Source of the DNA: Chloroflexota bacterium
Lineage (GTDB): Bacteria; Chloroflexota; Dehalococcoidia; SHYB01
Direction: 5' to 3'
Length of the DNA stretch: 51,789 nucleotides
Assembly: GCA_022572465.1 (NCBI GenBank)
Contig: JACZVV010000006.1
Coordinates: 1 to 51,789 of the forward strand
Of this stretch, positions 7,968-17,941 are shown piece after piece. The position numbers were made by a program, and so were the translations under genes. The notes beneath the pieces are model-generated. The model was not told the DNA's origin. It saw only the letters and a list, made by a program, of their open reading frames with translations, and ran no database searches. Position 1 is the first letter of the stretch, and every line of letters starts with the position of its first letter.

Positions 7968-9248
7968 TCACGAGGCCACCGCCTCGGCCGGCGCCTCTTC
8001 ACGGGCCACCTGGCGCGCCGCGACAAGCTCTCCGTACAGGTCCAGGTAACGTTCCGCCTGGACGGGCAGCGAGTACTCCTGGATGGCCACCGCGCGGCAA
8101 CGCTCCCCGATGCGGGAGCGGAGCGCCGTGTCGGTGAGCAAGAGCTCCAGGCCGTGCGCCAGGGCTTCGGCATCCCGAGACGGGGCCAGGTACCCCGTCT
8201 CCATGGGCCGGACGATATCGGAGACGCCGCCGGAATCGAAGGCCACCACCGGTGTGCCGCAGGCCACGCTCTCGAGAACGGTGTTGGGCAGGTTGTCGGC
8301 GAGGGTTGGGCAGACGAACAGATCGGCTGCTGAAAAGGCCGCCGCTAGAAGGCGATCGTCGTTGATCGTGGCCAGGTCCCATGATGCCACCCCGGCCGGC
8401 AGCGCGATGGAGCTGGTGTTCTGCCCCAGGAGAACGACGCCCATCTCCTCCCGGAGCCGCTCGGGCATCCGCATCAAGGCCTGAACGAAGTAGCCGGAGC
8501 CTTTTCGAAGGTCGGCGGCGTTATCCGCGGCAAACAGGGTCAGCATCCGGTCCCGTGGGAGGCCCAACAGATCCCGGGCCATCGCTCGCTCCAGGGGACG
8601 AAAGATGTCGGTGTCCAGACCGTACGGGATCTGGCGCACGGGGAACCGGCCCAGCAGCGGGCTTCGCCGGGCGATCTCGGCCAACCATCGCGAGGGAGCG
8701 ACGACCGTCAGATCGCTCCGCCCGTAGGCCCACCGCTTGAACCTCCAATGCACCGCCGTCGTATCCCGGCGCAGAGGCACCTCGGCCTCGATCTGGGGAC
8801 AGGCCCCGCAGCCCGTCTCCCAACGAGCGCAGTCGAACGCGAAGCTGCAATGGCCCGTCAGCGGCCACATGTCGTGCAGCGTCCAGATCACGGGGCGTTG
8901 CTTGCCGAGGGAGGCCAGGTGCGTCAACGGCAGGTAGTCGCCATGGATGTTATGCAAGTGCACGATGTCGGCGGCGCGGACCCAGGGGTGGCCCACGACC
9001 GTCCTGGGCCACGGAATGACGTTCTGCAGGCTGAGACGGCGGCTCGCTGCCGACACCAACCGCTGAGCCATCATCGCCGGCAGGGGCGCGCTGGAGACCA
9101 CCGAGGCCACGGCTTCGCTCTGCCGTGCCGCGTGGGCGACGACCATCCGCGAGTCGTGCCCCGCGTTGCGCAAGCCCGTGTGCAGCCGGTGCGCCGCCCG
9201 TGCCGCGCCGCCGCTGACGTCGTGGGTGTTGAGGTGGACGATCTTCAT
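7968..9248 (-). CDS. Glycosyltransferase family 4 protein
   Basis: A 426-residue GT-B enzyme. It opens MKIVHLNTHDVSGGAARAAH, the GT4 N-terminus with a glycine-rich acceptor loop, and contains WTLHDMWPLTGHC, a segment I associate with WcaI/PssF-like transferases. The C-terminal donor domain shows FVCPTLADNLPNTVLESVAC with E-x7-E near residue 330. A cysteine cluster, CARWETGCGACPQ at about 145-157, is common in this subgroup and could bind a metal. The start forms an ATGA overlap with the stop of the upstream capsule-synthesis-like gene. Confidence 0.92.
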   Translation of the reverse strand: MKIVHLNTHDVSGGAARAAHRLHTGLRNAGHDSRMVVAHAARQSEAVASVVSSAPLPAMMAQRLVSAASRRLSLQNVIPWPRTVVGHPWVRAADIVHLHNIHGDYLPLTHLASLGKQRPVIWTLHDMWPLTGHCSFAFDCARWETGCGACPQIEAEVPLRRDTTAVHWRFKRWAYGRSDLTVVAPSRWLAEIARRSPLLGRFPVRQIPYGLDTDIFRPLERAMARDLLGLPRDRMLTLFAADNAADLRKGSGYFVQALMRMPERLREEMGVVLLGQNTSSIALPAGVASWDLATINDDRLLAAAFSAADLFVCPTLADNLPNTVLESVACGTPVVAFDSGGVSDIVRPMETGYLAPSRDAEALAHGLELLLTDTALRSRIGERCRAVAIQEYSLPVQAERYLDLYGELVAARQVAREEAPAEAVAS

Positions 9249-11056
9249 GACGAGGAAGGATCAGGCATCGAGGCGTCAGGAAGCGTGAGCCGCGTGTGAG
9301 GAGCCGCACCGCCGCCCGTGAGCGGCAGCGCCATGAAATCGGCGTCGGTCGAATCGGCGGCCCAGGCGGCGAAGGCCACGAGGTCCGGCGCGCTGCTGAG
9401 CTCGGCCAAGCTCTTTACCCGTAGCGTCACGTTGGGATTGAGAGGATGTCCCGCCTTGGACAAGGGCATGTAGCCGACCTCGAAACTGCTGAATCGCCAG
9501 GGCCGGCCAAGAAAGAGCGCATAGGCGTGCTTCTTGGCCAGCTCGGCCCGAGCCGGGCTGAGGCGGGGAAGCGCCTGGATCGACGCCAGCTTGTCCAGGT
9601 ACTCGCGGGCCGTCGACGAGTCTTCCGTGAAACCCAGGCCCGAGCACCGGCCGCTGCCGCCCGTCACCACGGGGATGCCGTAGCACGGCATCTCGATGCC
9701 GATGGTCCCCCGCACTGTCAGGCAGTAATCAGCGACGTCGAACAGCGAAAACGTGTTGATCTCGGTCGCGGGGTCCATGAGCTTGACGTGGCCGGGCAAG
9801 GCGCCGATCGCCTGGCGAATGGCCACGCGGTCCCAGAGCTCGCCGCGATGGCCGGTCTGTCGACTTTTCCACAGATTTGCCGGGTGAAACTTGATCACCC
9901 AGTTGACCCCGGGGTTGGCGCAAGCCGCTTTGACCGTCTGCACCAGCCACTCCTCGTAATCGTGAAACAGGTTGGAGCCATAGGAGAGGGTGCCGTCCCA
10001 CAAGACGTGGGAGAAGACGACCGCCGTCTTCTTCGACGGGTCCAGGCCCAGCAGCCGCGTCACCTCCGCGGGCGATTTCAGGTTCTTGCCTGCCTGAAGC
10101 GGCTCCCCCTGGAACCGGATCCCCTCGGCGTAGTGCCGGGCGATCTCCTCGTCCAGCTCGCGCTGACGGTCGCCGGTCCAGGGCATCCGGCGGGCCGCGG
10201 CCCACGTCTCCGGCGACAGGGTGAAGTAGTGGCCGCTGCTGTTGCTTTTCGAGAACCGCTTGAGCACCAGCGCGTCCGACCGCTGCGAAGCGTTCCAGGT
10301 GATGGCCGGAATGCCCCGGTTGATCGCCGTCTCGAACAGCGGGCCAAAGGGTAGGTACCCCTTCTCTCCCAGAAGCAACAGGTCGGGCCGCAGCCGGTCC
10401 AGCAGCCGGTCCGACGCGTTCACCGCGTCCATCGCCCGCGCCAGGTAGCGAGCGATCTGCTCGCGAGTCGCCGGGTCCGTCGGGTCCAGCCGGCCCCTCC
10501 GCAGGTCCATGGACAGGGTGTTGAGGGTCTGCCGGCCGATGTGGACGCCCCGGAACTCCAACGCCTCGACCTCGGCGCGGGTCGCCGCCTGCCCCAGCAG
10601 ATCGACAGCCTCGGCGCTGACCGCCGGCGACGGCTCCCTCTTCCCGTCGTCGTCGAAGTAGTCGAAGGCGTCGAGCCCGATGGCTCGAAAATAGCGCAGC
10701 TTCCAGGCGGCGCTCCGTTGCGTGACGATGGTGGAGGCTACCCCTCGAAGCTGGAGGGCCTTGGCCAGCATCGCCTCGGCCTTCATGAACCCCACCGGCG
10801 TGACCCCCAGGTCGGCCACCAGCGCTCGCCGGGCCGGTCCCGCGAAGGGGACGTTTCCGGCCAGGGAGCGGCACCGGCGCCGCCAGTCCCGGTAATCGAA
10901 ATATAGATCGACGTTCTCGCGCACCGATCGAGGATTGAGCGCCAATCGCCACAGCCGGCCCAACGGCTCTTTGACCCCGATGCGGTCCAAGATGCGCATC
11001 GCGCCCGACCGCGCCAGCAGGCTCTTGACACCAGCGTCCAGGACGGCCGTGGTCAA
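9245..11056 (-). CDS. Capsule-synthesis-like surface polysaccharide protein
   Basis: A 603-residue protein. The C-terminal half has GT-B-like features of capsule polysaccharide synthesis/CDP-glycerophosphotransferase-type proteins: TAVVFSHVLWDGTLSYGSNL (about 355), VNWVIKFHPANLW (about 400), then FDVADYCLTVRGTIGIEMPC and GIPVVTGGSGR. The second of these is the typical 'HP...S...E' donor site. The track ORF start is in the upstream gene. I choose TTG at 11056: GGGAGG sits six bases before it and it gives a TTGA overlap with the neuA stop. The next ATG (10999) has only a weak site. It probably transfers a sugar or sugar-phosphate; the donor is unknown, though adjacent neuA makes a CMP-sugar a fair guess. 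Confidence 0.75.
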   Translation of the reverse strand: MTTAVLDAGVKSLLARSGAMRILDRIGVKEPLGRLWRLALNPRSVRENVDLYFDYRDWRRRCRSLAGNVPFAGPARRALVADLGVTPVGFMKAEAMLAKALQLRGVASTIVTQRSAAWKLRYFRAIGLDAFDYFDDDGKREPSPAVSAEAVDLLGQAATRAEVEALEFRGVHIGRQTLNTLSMDLRRGRLDPTDPATREQIARYLARAMDAVNASDRLLDRLRPDLLLLGEKGYLPFGPLFETAINRGIPAITWNASQRSDALVLKRFSKSNSSGHYFTLSPETWAAARRMPWTGDRQRELDEEIARHYAEGIRFQGEPLQAGKNLKSPAEVTRLLGLDPSKKTAVVFSHVLWDGTLSYGSNLFHDYEEWLVQTVKAACANPGVNWVIKFHPANLWKSRQTGHRGELWDRVAIRQAIGALPGHVKLMDPATEINTFSLFDVADYCLTVRGTIGIEMPCYGIPVVTGGSGRCSGLGFTEDSSTAREYLDKLASIQALPRLSPARAELAKKHAYALFLGRPWRFSSFEVGYMPLSKAGHPLNPNVTLRVKSLAELSSAPDLVAFAAWAADSTDADFMALPLTGGGAAPHTRLTLPDASMPDPSSS

Positions 11057-11814
11057 GAGAGGCCTCCCGCCACGACCCGGTCCGACTCCGTTGGCAGCGC
11101 TCCACGCCGTTCGAGGAGGTGCTCGGCGTAGGCCAGATCGGCCGGCTCGTCCACATCGACCGACGACTCCGCGTCCATGACCAACGGCCGGCAGTCGTCG
11201 CCGTAGAGGCTGGCCTGGTCCAGCACGACCGATCGTTTGACCGCGAGGACCGCCGGCCCGTTCCTCGCATACAAGCGGGGCTTGTCCTGCCGTCGCGCGG
11301 GCGCCGGGCCTTCGGCGAAGGCCACGAGCCTGCCCTCCACCAGGCGCATCACGGATGTGGGGCTGTACCGGTGCGGCACCGGGACCACCGTTACGACCGA
11401 GTCGGCGCCGGAAGCGCACAGGAGGTCGACGGCGTCGTCGATGTGCCGGGCGCGGCGCAGCGGCGAGGTGGGCTGGAGCAAGACCAGCACGTCGGGCCGG
11501 TAACCCTCGGCCTGTTCCAGCGCCCGAAGCGCGTGACGGACCACGTCGATCATCGGCGTCTCGTCCGCGGAGAGGCCGGCGGGCCGAAGGAACGGGGCCT
11601 CGACGCCGCAGGCCCGGCCCAAGTCGGCGATTGCCCCATCGTCGGTGCTGAGGACCGTGCGCGTCAGCGTTGAGCTGGCCAGGGCCGCCTCGCAGGTGTA
11701 CGCCAGCAGCGGTCGCCCGCCAAGGTCGGCGACGTTTTTGCGCGGGATGCCCTTGGACCCTCCCCGCGCCGGGATCAGCCCCAAGACTTCAGTCACCGCT
11801 ACCGGTCCCCCCAT
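11053..11814 (-). CDS. neuA: Acylneuraminate (nonulosonate) cytidylyltransferase
   Basis: A 253-residue CMP-sugar synthetase that activates a nonulosonic acid with CTP. The N-terminal nucleotide-binding motif LIPARGGSKGIPRKN is canonical, followed by DLGGRPLLAYTCEAAL and the conserved VLLQPTSPLRRARHIDDAVD (about residues 90-110). The length fits NeuA and PseF/LegF-type enzymes. NeuC and NeuB lie just upstream in the same operon. Whether the product is CMP-Neu5Ac, CMP-legionaminate or similar cannot be settled from this protein. The leader between neuC and neuA is purine-rich with three AAGAGG-like runs. Confidence 0.92.
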   Translation of the reverse strand: MGGPVAVTEVLGLIPARGGSKGIPRKNVADLGGRPLLAYTCEAALASSTLTRTVLSTDDGAIADLGRACGVEAPFLRPAGLSADETPMIDVVRHALRALEQAEGYRPDVLVLLQPTSPLRRARHIDDAVDLLCASGADSVVTVVPVPHRYSPTSVMRLVEGRLVAFAEGPAPARRQDKPRLYARNGPAVLAVKRSVVLDQASLYGDDCRPLVMDAESSVDVDEPADLAYAEHLLERRGALPTESDRVVAGGLS

Positions 11815-11856
11815 TCGCGCTTCCTCTTTGCCATTGCCCTCTTTCTCGTTCCCTCT

Positions 11857-13011
11857 TCAATACGTGATCCGCTTCTGGATTCTGATCGAAGCGTCGGCGA
11901 GGATGCCGGCGATGCGCTCGCCCGCGTGGCCGTCACCGTAGATGGGCTCCGGGGGATAGCGGCCGTGGTCGATCTGGGCGTGCACGGCGTCGACGATCGC
12001 TCGCCGGTCGTGGCAGACGTCGACGACGTTGCTGCCGCGTTGCCTGCCCATCTGGCGCGTGCCTATGTTGACTGAGGGCACCCCCAGCAGAGCGCCTTCC
12101 CGGATGGGGGCGCTGGAGTTGCCGATGAAACACGCGGCGCTCATCATCAGCCGGACGTACGTCTCCACCGGAAAGTTCTTGTAGAACCGGATGAAGTCGT
12201 GGTCGTGCCGCTCTCGAAACTTGCGGATCCCCTGGGCCACGTCGTCGGACCCCGCGTCGACGTTGGGCCAGAGCATGATTGTCGGCATCCGCAGCTCCTG
12301 AAGCGCCGCCAGCGTCTGGCCGATCTGACGTTCGCCCTGACCGTACTCCGTCGTCACCGGATGCTGCGACACCAGCAGGAACGGCTCGTCCAGATCGATG
12401 TCGCCGCCCACGCCCTCTCGCTCCACCCAACACCGGTCGCGTCCGTTGCCGTTGGCCCTGACGATGTCGGCCACCAGGTCGATTCGCGGGCAGCCCACCG
12501 GATGGACGGTCGCCGGGTCCTCGCCCATGCTGACGATACGGCGCGCGGCCAGCTCGTTGGCCGGGAAATGGATGTGGGCCAGCTTGGTGATCGCGTGGCG
12601 AATGCTCTCGTCGATAGTGCCGGTCACCTCGCCGCCCATGGTGTGGGCCAGCGGAATGTTCATATACGCGGCGCTGACGGCGGTGGCCATCGTCTCGAAG
12701 CGATCGCCCACGCTGATCACCACGTCGGGCTTCAGCATGTCGAAGATGGTCGGCAGCTCCAACAGGCCCAATCCGGTTGACTTGGCCATCGTCAGCGGAG
12801 TCTCGCCTTCGACGATCATGCTGACCCGCGCGTCGGCGTGGAAGCCGTCGGCCTCGATGACGTTCACCACCGCCCCGAAACGGTCCAGCAGCGCGGAGGC
12901 GCCCACGATGAGCTGGAGCTTCAGAGCCGGATGCGCCTCGACAGCCCGCATGACGCTCTTGATGCTGCTGTAGTTCGCCCGGGAGGCGACCACAACGCAA
13001 ACCTTACGCAA
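11857..13011 (-). CDS. neuC: UDP-N-acetylglucosamine 2-epimerase (NeuC-like, hydrolysing)
   Basis: A 384-residue GT-B-fold epimerase. It opens KVCVVVASRANYSSIKSVMR (the TGTRADY-like NeuC N-terminus) and has KPDVVISVGDRFETMATAV (about residue 95), IPLAHTMGGEVTGTIDESIRH (about 118-138) and GNSSAPIREG for UDP binding near 290. It would convert UDP-GlcNAc or a UDP-bacillosamine derivative to the free 2-epimer sugar that NeuB condenses with PEP. The track start at 13158 is inside the deacetylase. TTG at 13011 follows AGGAG at seven bases and overlaps the deacetylase stop by eight bases. Context is neuC-neuA, with neuB two genes upstream. Confidence 0.9.
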   Translation of the reverse strand: MRKVCVVVASRANYSSIKSVMRAVEAHPALKLQLIVGASALLDRFGAVVNVIEADGFHADARVSMIVEGETPLTMAKSTGLGLLELPTIFDMLKPDVVISVGDRFETMATAVSAAYMNIPLAHTMGGEVTGTIDESIRHAITKLAHIHFPANELAARRIVSMGEDPATVHPVGCPRIDLVADIVRANGNGRDRCWVEREGVGGDIDLDEPFLLVSQHPVTTEYGQGERQIGQTLAALQELRMPTIMLWPNVDAGSDDVAQGIRKFRERHDHDFIRFYKNFPVETYVRLMMSAACFIGNSSAPIREGALLGVPSVNIGTRQMGRQRGSNVVDVCHDRRAIVDAVHAQIDHGRYPPEPIYGDGHAGERIAGILADASIRIQKRITY

Positions 13012-13948
13012 CGTTTCGCTCCTGGGCCACGGGCGGCAGGTCCCTGGTGTCGATCCGGGGGAGCTCGTACCGGCTGGACTCCTCGAAGCGGACCATCTCG
13101 CGGACGGCGGTGAACGCGGTGGAGTAGCCGGCCTTCTCCACCACAGCGACCGAGTCACGGTCGTAGGTCTGGGCGTGGCCGTAGGGGTAACAGAACGGCG
13201 TCGACCGCTGCCCGGTGAGGCCAGTGATAGCCGCCACGCCGCGCTGCACCTCCGCCCATTGGAGAGGGCGGCTCAGGCGCGAAAGCGGCACGTGACGCTC
13301 CGTGTGGAAGCCGAAGGTCATGCCCTCACTCGCCATCTCGGCCACCAGGTCCGGCGTCAGGTAGAGCTCCTGGGCGAAGGCCGCCTCGTCGCCGATGTGG
13401 CGGCAGAACAGCTCGCTCAGCAACGCGTCGGCGGTGGCGGCCGGCAGCTCGTAGTTCAACAGCCGTTTGACGTCCTGGGCGTCGAACCCGTCGTACCGGT
13501 ACAGTCCGCTGCTCTCCGGCAGCTCGCATGCCGTCGCTTCGGGCAGGTCCACGAGACCGCGGCGGACCTCGTCGGCGAAACCCTCTGGCCCGAGCCTGGC
13601 CAGCAGGAAGTGCGCCCGGTGCACGTTGAGGACCCGAGGCGTGGCATCGAGGGTTGCCCCGACCACGAAAAAGACGCCGGACAGTCCACGACGCGTCAGG
13701 GCCGGGAAGACCGCCTGGTAGTGGTCGGTCAGGCCGTCGTCGAACGTCAGCAAGGCACAGGGCCGGCTCGAACGCCATTCGCCCCGCAACGACGCCTCGA
13801 AGGTCGGGTAGTCGACCATGGTGTACCGTTGCTGGAGCCAGTCGAGCTGGGCTTCGAACTGGTCCGGCGTCAGCGCCTTGATGTCGGGGAACTCCGTTTT
13901 CGCCGGGTCTCGCACGTAGTGATAGAAGACGACCAGGCATCGGCTCAT
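13004..13948 (-). CDS. Polysaccharide deacetylase family (CE4/NodB) protein
   Basis: A 314-residue NodB-fold protein. It has motif 1 in LLTFDDGLTDHY (about residue 70), the metal-binding histidine pair in GFHTERHVPLSR (about 225) and PFCYPYGHAQTY (motif 3). The insert between motifs 1 and 2 is long, as in CE4 proteins of exopolysaccharide clusters. It would remove N-acetyl groups from a sugar of the glycan or from a biosynthetic intermediate. No signal peptide is visible, so it probably acts in the cytoplasm. The start at 13948 is ATGA-coupled to the formyltransferase; the longer track ORF is an artefact. Pairing with a formyltransferase suggests deacetylation followed by formylation, which is inference. 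Confidence 0.88.
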   Translation of the reverse strand: MSRCLVVFYHYVRDPAKTEFPDIKALTPDQFEAQLDWLQQRYTMVDYPTFEASLRGEWRSSRPCALLTFDDGLTDHYQAVFPALTRRGLSGVFFVVGATLDATPRVLNVHRAHFLLARLGPEGFADEVRRGLVDLPEATACELPESSGLYRYDGFDAQDVKRLLNYELPAATADALLSELFCRHIGDEAAFAQELYLTPDLVAEMASEGMTFGFHTERHVPLSRLSRPLQWAEVQRGVAAITGLTGQRSTPFCYPYGHAQTYDRDSVAVVEKAGYSTAFTAVREMVRFEESSRYELPRIDTRDLPPVAQERNVA

Positions 13949-14754
13949 GAGACCGTCTCCAGCGTGACCAGCTCGATGGCGCTGTCTCGCTGCGCCTGGT
14001 TGCCCAGGTACTCCTCGATCATGCCGGTCTCGAAGTTGCGATAAAGGGATATCACAGCCTCGGCGTTGAAGTGCTTTCGCTGATACAGGCGTCCCTTGTG
14101 CCATTGGGGCTTGGAGCGCACCGTCCCTTCGGCCGCCATCCCGGCGACGTCGGCCAGGAGCTCCGCCGCCGCTCGGATGGCCTTGTTCCCGATGTCGTGG
14201 GGGCCGTCGCCGCGCTCGATTCGGGGCCGGACATGGGCGATGATCGGCCCGGTGTCGATGCCCGCGTCCAGCGCGTGAATCGTCGCGCCGACGAACTCAG
14301 GCTCGCGGTTGACCAGGGGCCAGAAGTTGGTCCCCGAGCCCCGGTAGTAGGGCGACAGGCCCAGGTGCAGGTTGATGATGCGGCCCTCGAACGGCTTTAG
14401 AACGGGCTCGCGGAGGATGCCGGTGCCGAAGACCAGCACCACGTCTGGCTTTAACAGCTCCATCAGCTTCGCTTCCGAAGGGTCGTTGATGCCGCCCACC
14501 GGGATGCGTCTCCGCACCGTCCCGGGACTCAGCTTCGCCGTCCCTTGCTCGCCGAAGCAGTCTGCCTCCATGACGTCGCGCCGGCCGAAATGCTCCATGA
14601 CGACCCGGAGCTCCTCTTCCGATCCGGCGTAGCGCTCGGGCTGGAACGACTTCTCTTCCTGCCAAACGCCGACGACGTCGTGACGTCGCGCCAGGACGCC
14701 GACGACGTGCTCGTGGCGTGGGAACGTGCTGGTGAGGACGATGGCTCTCGTCAT
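13945..14754 (-). CDS. Formyltransferase-domain protein (sugar N-formyltransferase candidate)
   Basis: A 269-residue protein with the formyl-THF transferase core. PDVVLVFGTGILREPVL is followed by IINLHLGLSPYYRGSGTNFW (about residues 125-150), which carries the Asn-x-His of the catalytic site and the HxGLSPxYRG loop. VGATIHALDAGIDTGPII is the usual downstream element. It lacks the tRNA-binding C-domain of Fmt and differs from PurN in its ends, so a sugar substrate fits better. It would transfer a formyl group from N10-formyl-THF to an amino sugar. It lies between neuB and the deacetylase. A GAGAG site precedes the ATG. Confidence 0.85.
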   Translation of the reverse strand: MTRAIVLTSTFPRHEHVVGVLARRHDVVGVWQEEKSFQPERYAGSEEELRVVMEHFGRRDVMEADCFGEQGTAKLSPGTVRRRIPVGGINDPSEAKLMELLKPDVVLVFGTGILREPVLKPFEGRIINLHLGLSPYYRGSGTNFWPLVNREPEFVGATIHALDAGIDTGPIIAHVRPRIERGDGPHDIGNKAIRAAAELLADVAGMAAEGTVRSKPQWHKGRLYQRKHFNAEAVISLYRNFETGMIEEYLGNQAQRDSAIELVTLETVS

Positions 14755-14776
14755 AGGTTGTTCTCTCGTTCGCGCG

Positions 14777-15811
14777 CTATCGCGCAGCCCTCTGTTCGGC
14801 CCAATCGACGTCGTGCTCTCGAAGCACCTGGTCGGCGGCCAGATCTCGCTTGGCGCGGCGGCCCAGCACCTCTTGGTATCGCCTGGCGGGGATGCCCGTG
14901 CCGGGCTTCTTCACGCCCACCAGCTCGGGCGTCAGCACCTGCCCTCGAGGGACGGTGGCCAGGGTCACGACGCTCTTCTCGAAGATATCTTTCATCTCGC
15001 GATACCGGGAGTGATCGCCCTTGTCGACCTCGCCGGCCATGATCGCCTCGACGGCCCGGATGCCACGCACCATCTCGGCGAACTCGCCGGGCTCCAGCGA
15101 ATGGGCCGCGTCGCTGCCATACATTCGTCTGCTGAACGTGAAGTGTTTCTCGATCACCGTGGCGCCCAGTGTCACGGCGGCGTAGGCGGCGAAGGGCGTC
15201 AACGTGTGGTCCGAGAGGCCCACGGGACACCGATAGCGCTGGCGCATCTCCTTCATCACGTTGAGCCCGACACGCTCGTAGGGGCAGGGGTACTCGCTGG
15301 TGCACTGAAGCACCGTCAGCCAATCGTCGTCGGAGCGAGGCCCATGGGCGCCTCGGAGCGTGGCCACCGCGTCGTCGATCTCTTGCCACGAGCTCATGCC
15401 CGAGGAGAGCAGCACCGGCTTGCCCGTGGCCGCGATCGCCGCTAACAGCGGCAGGTTGGTGACCTCGCCCGACGGCACCTTGTAGCGCTGGACGCCGAGC
15501 TCTTCCAGAAGCTCGACGGCCTCGGTGGAGAAGGGCGACGAGAGAAAGACCAGTCCGGCGGCTTCGGCGCGCTCTTTCAACATGCCCCACTGGAGCGGAG
15601 CGAACCCGGTCCGGGCAAAGTATTCGAATCGAGGTTCGCCTTTGAAGTACGGCGGCGAAGGGGCGTCCCGCACCGTCTCCGCCTGCGGGATGTGGGTCTG
15701 GAACTTGACCGCGTCGGCCCCGGCCTCGGCGGCGGCGTCGATGAGCCGGCCGGCGTTGCCGAAGCTGCCATCGTGGACCGAGCCGACCTCGGCGATGATG
15801 AAGACGCTCAT
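14777..15811 (-). CDS. neuB: N-acetylneuraminate (nonulosonate) synthase
   Basis: A 344-residue synthase. It condenses a 2-epimer amino sugar (ManNAc type) with phosphoenolpyruvate to give a nonulosonic acid. The TIM-barrel N-terminus reads FIIAEVGSVHDGSFGNAGRL and GADAVKFQTHIPQAET. The core has VLLSSGMSSWQEIDDAVA and VGLSDHTLTPFAAYAAVTLG followed by VIEKHFTF. The C-terminal SAF (antifreeze-like) domain begins near residue 285 (RGQVLTPELVGVKKPGTGI). The start at 15811 is ATGA-coupled to the preceding methyltransferase stop; the track start adds six residues. It forms a nonulosonate set with neuC and neuA. Confidence 0.93.
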   Translation of the reverse strand: MSVFIIAEVGSVHDGSFGNAGRLIDAAAEAGADAVKFQTHIPQAETVRDAPSPPYFKGEPRFEYFARTGFAPLQWGMLKERAEAAGLVFLSSPFSTEAVELLEELGVQRYKVPSGEVTNLPLLAAIAATGKPVLLSSGMSSWQEIDDAVATLRGAHGPRSDDDWLTVLQCTSEYPCPYERVGLNVMKEMRQRYRCPVGLSDHTLTPFAAYAAVTLGATVIEKHFTFSRRMYGSDAAHSLEPGEFAEMVRGIRAVEAIMAGEVDKGDHSRYREMKDIFEKSVVTLATVPRGQVLTPELVGVKKPGTGIPARRYQEVLGRRAKRDLAADQVLREHDVDWAEQRAAR

Positions 15812-16537
15812 GCCAGCCTCGCCCACCACTTCAGCGCCAGGAACAGGGGGTGCCGGGGGGAAGGCCGGCGGTCCAGCGACCAGAGCCTCCGTTTCCCGCG
15901 CTCGTCGTCCGAAAGAGGGGCGATGGCCATGTCCGAGCGGTCCACCGACCGGTCGCCCAGCGGCGCGTCGCCGACCACCTCTCGCTCCCAGGCCTTGAAC
16001 TCCCGGAACCAGGACGCCCCCTCAAAGCCCATTTCCTCGTAGTACCGTGCCTGGGGAAACCATTCGGCGAACTCGCGGCCCCAGGAGGTGTCCGGCCCGG
16101 CGTTGTGGTGGGCCACCAGGGCCACGTCGAACAGCGCGGCGGCCGTCGCCGAAAGGCGGTTCGCCTCGTGCTTCTTGGGGCCGTCGATCAGAAGCGCGAT
16201 CCGCCCGGTGGCGCGACGGGCTACGTTGGGCAGGATATCGAAGGCGTCACCCACCAGCAGCTCCAGGCCGTCGTACTTGCCGAGCCGGCGGCGGCAATCC
16301 GCGGCGATCGCCGCGTCCTCCTCCAGATCGATGGAGATGGCCTCGCACGGCGTCCACCGGGTGAACTCGCCGAGCATCTGCGTGGAGTAGCCGTGCCTGC
16401 GGCCGGACTCGATGATGGTCTCCACCTGATAGAACTCGCAGAGCCCCAGGAACGCCGCCATCTCTCCCGGAAAGATGCCGCTGGGAAACCAGGGGATCTC
16501 CTCCCCCATGATGTGCTGGGCCCACCGCTCGATGAAA

Positions 16538-17875
<1,338 letters not shown>

Positions 17876-17941
17876 GTTGCGTCTGTCGGCCCTGTTTGTA
17901 TCCACTCGGACTGTGGTTCCCCCAGTTGCGTTATCAAACTC

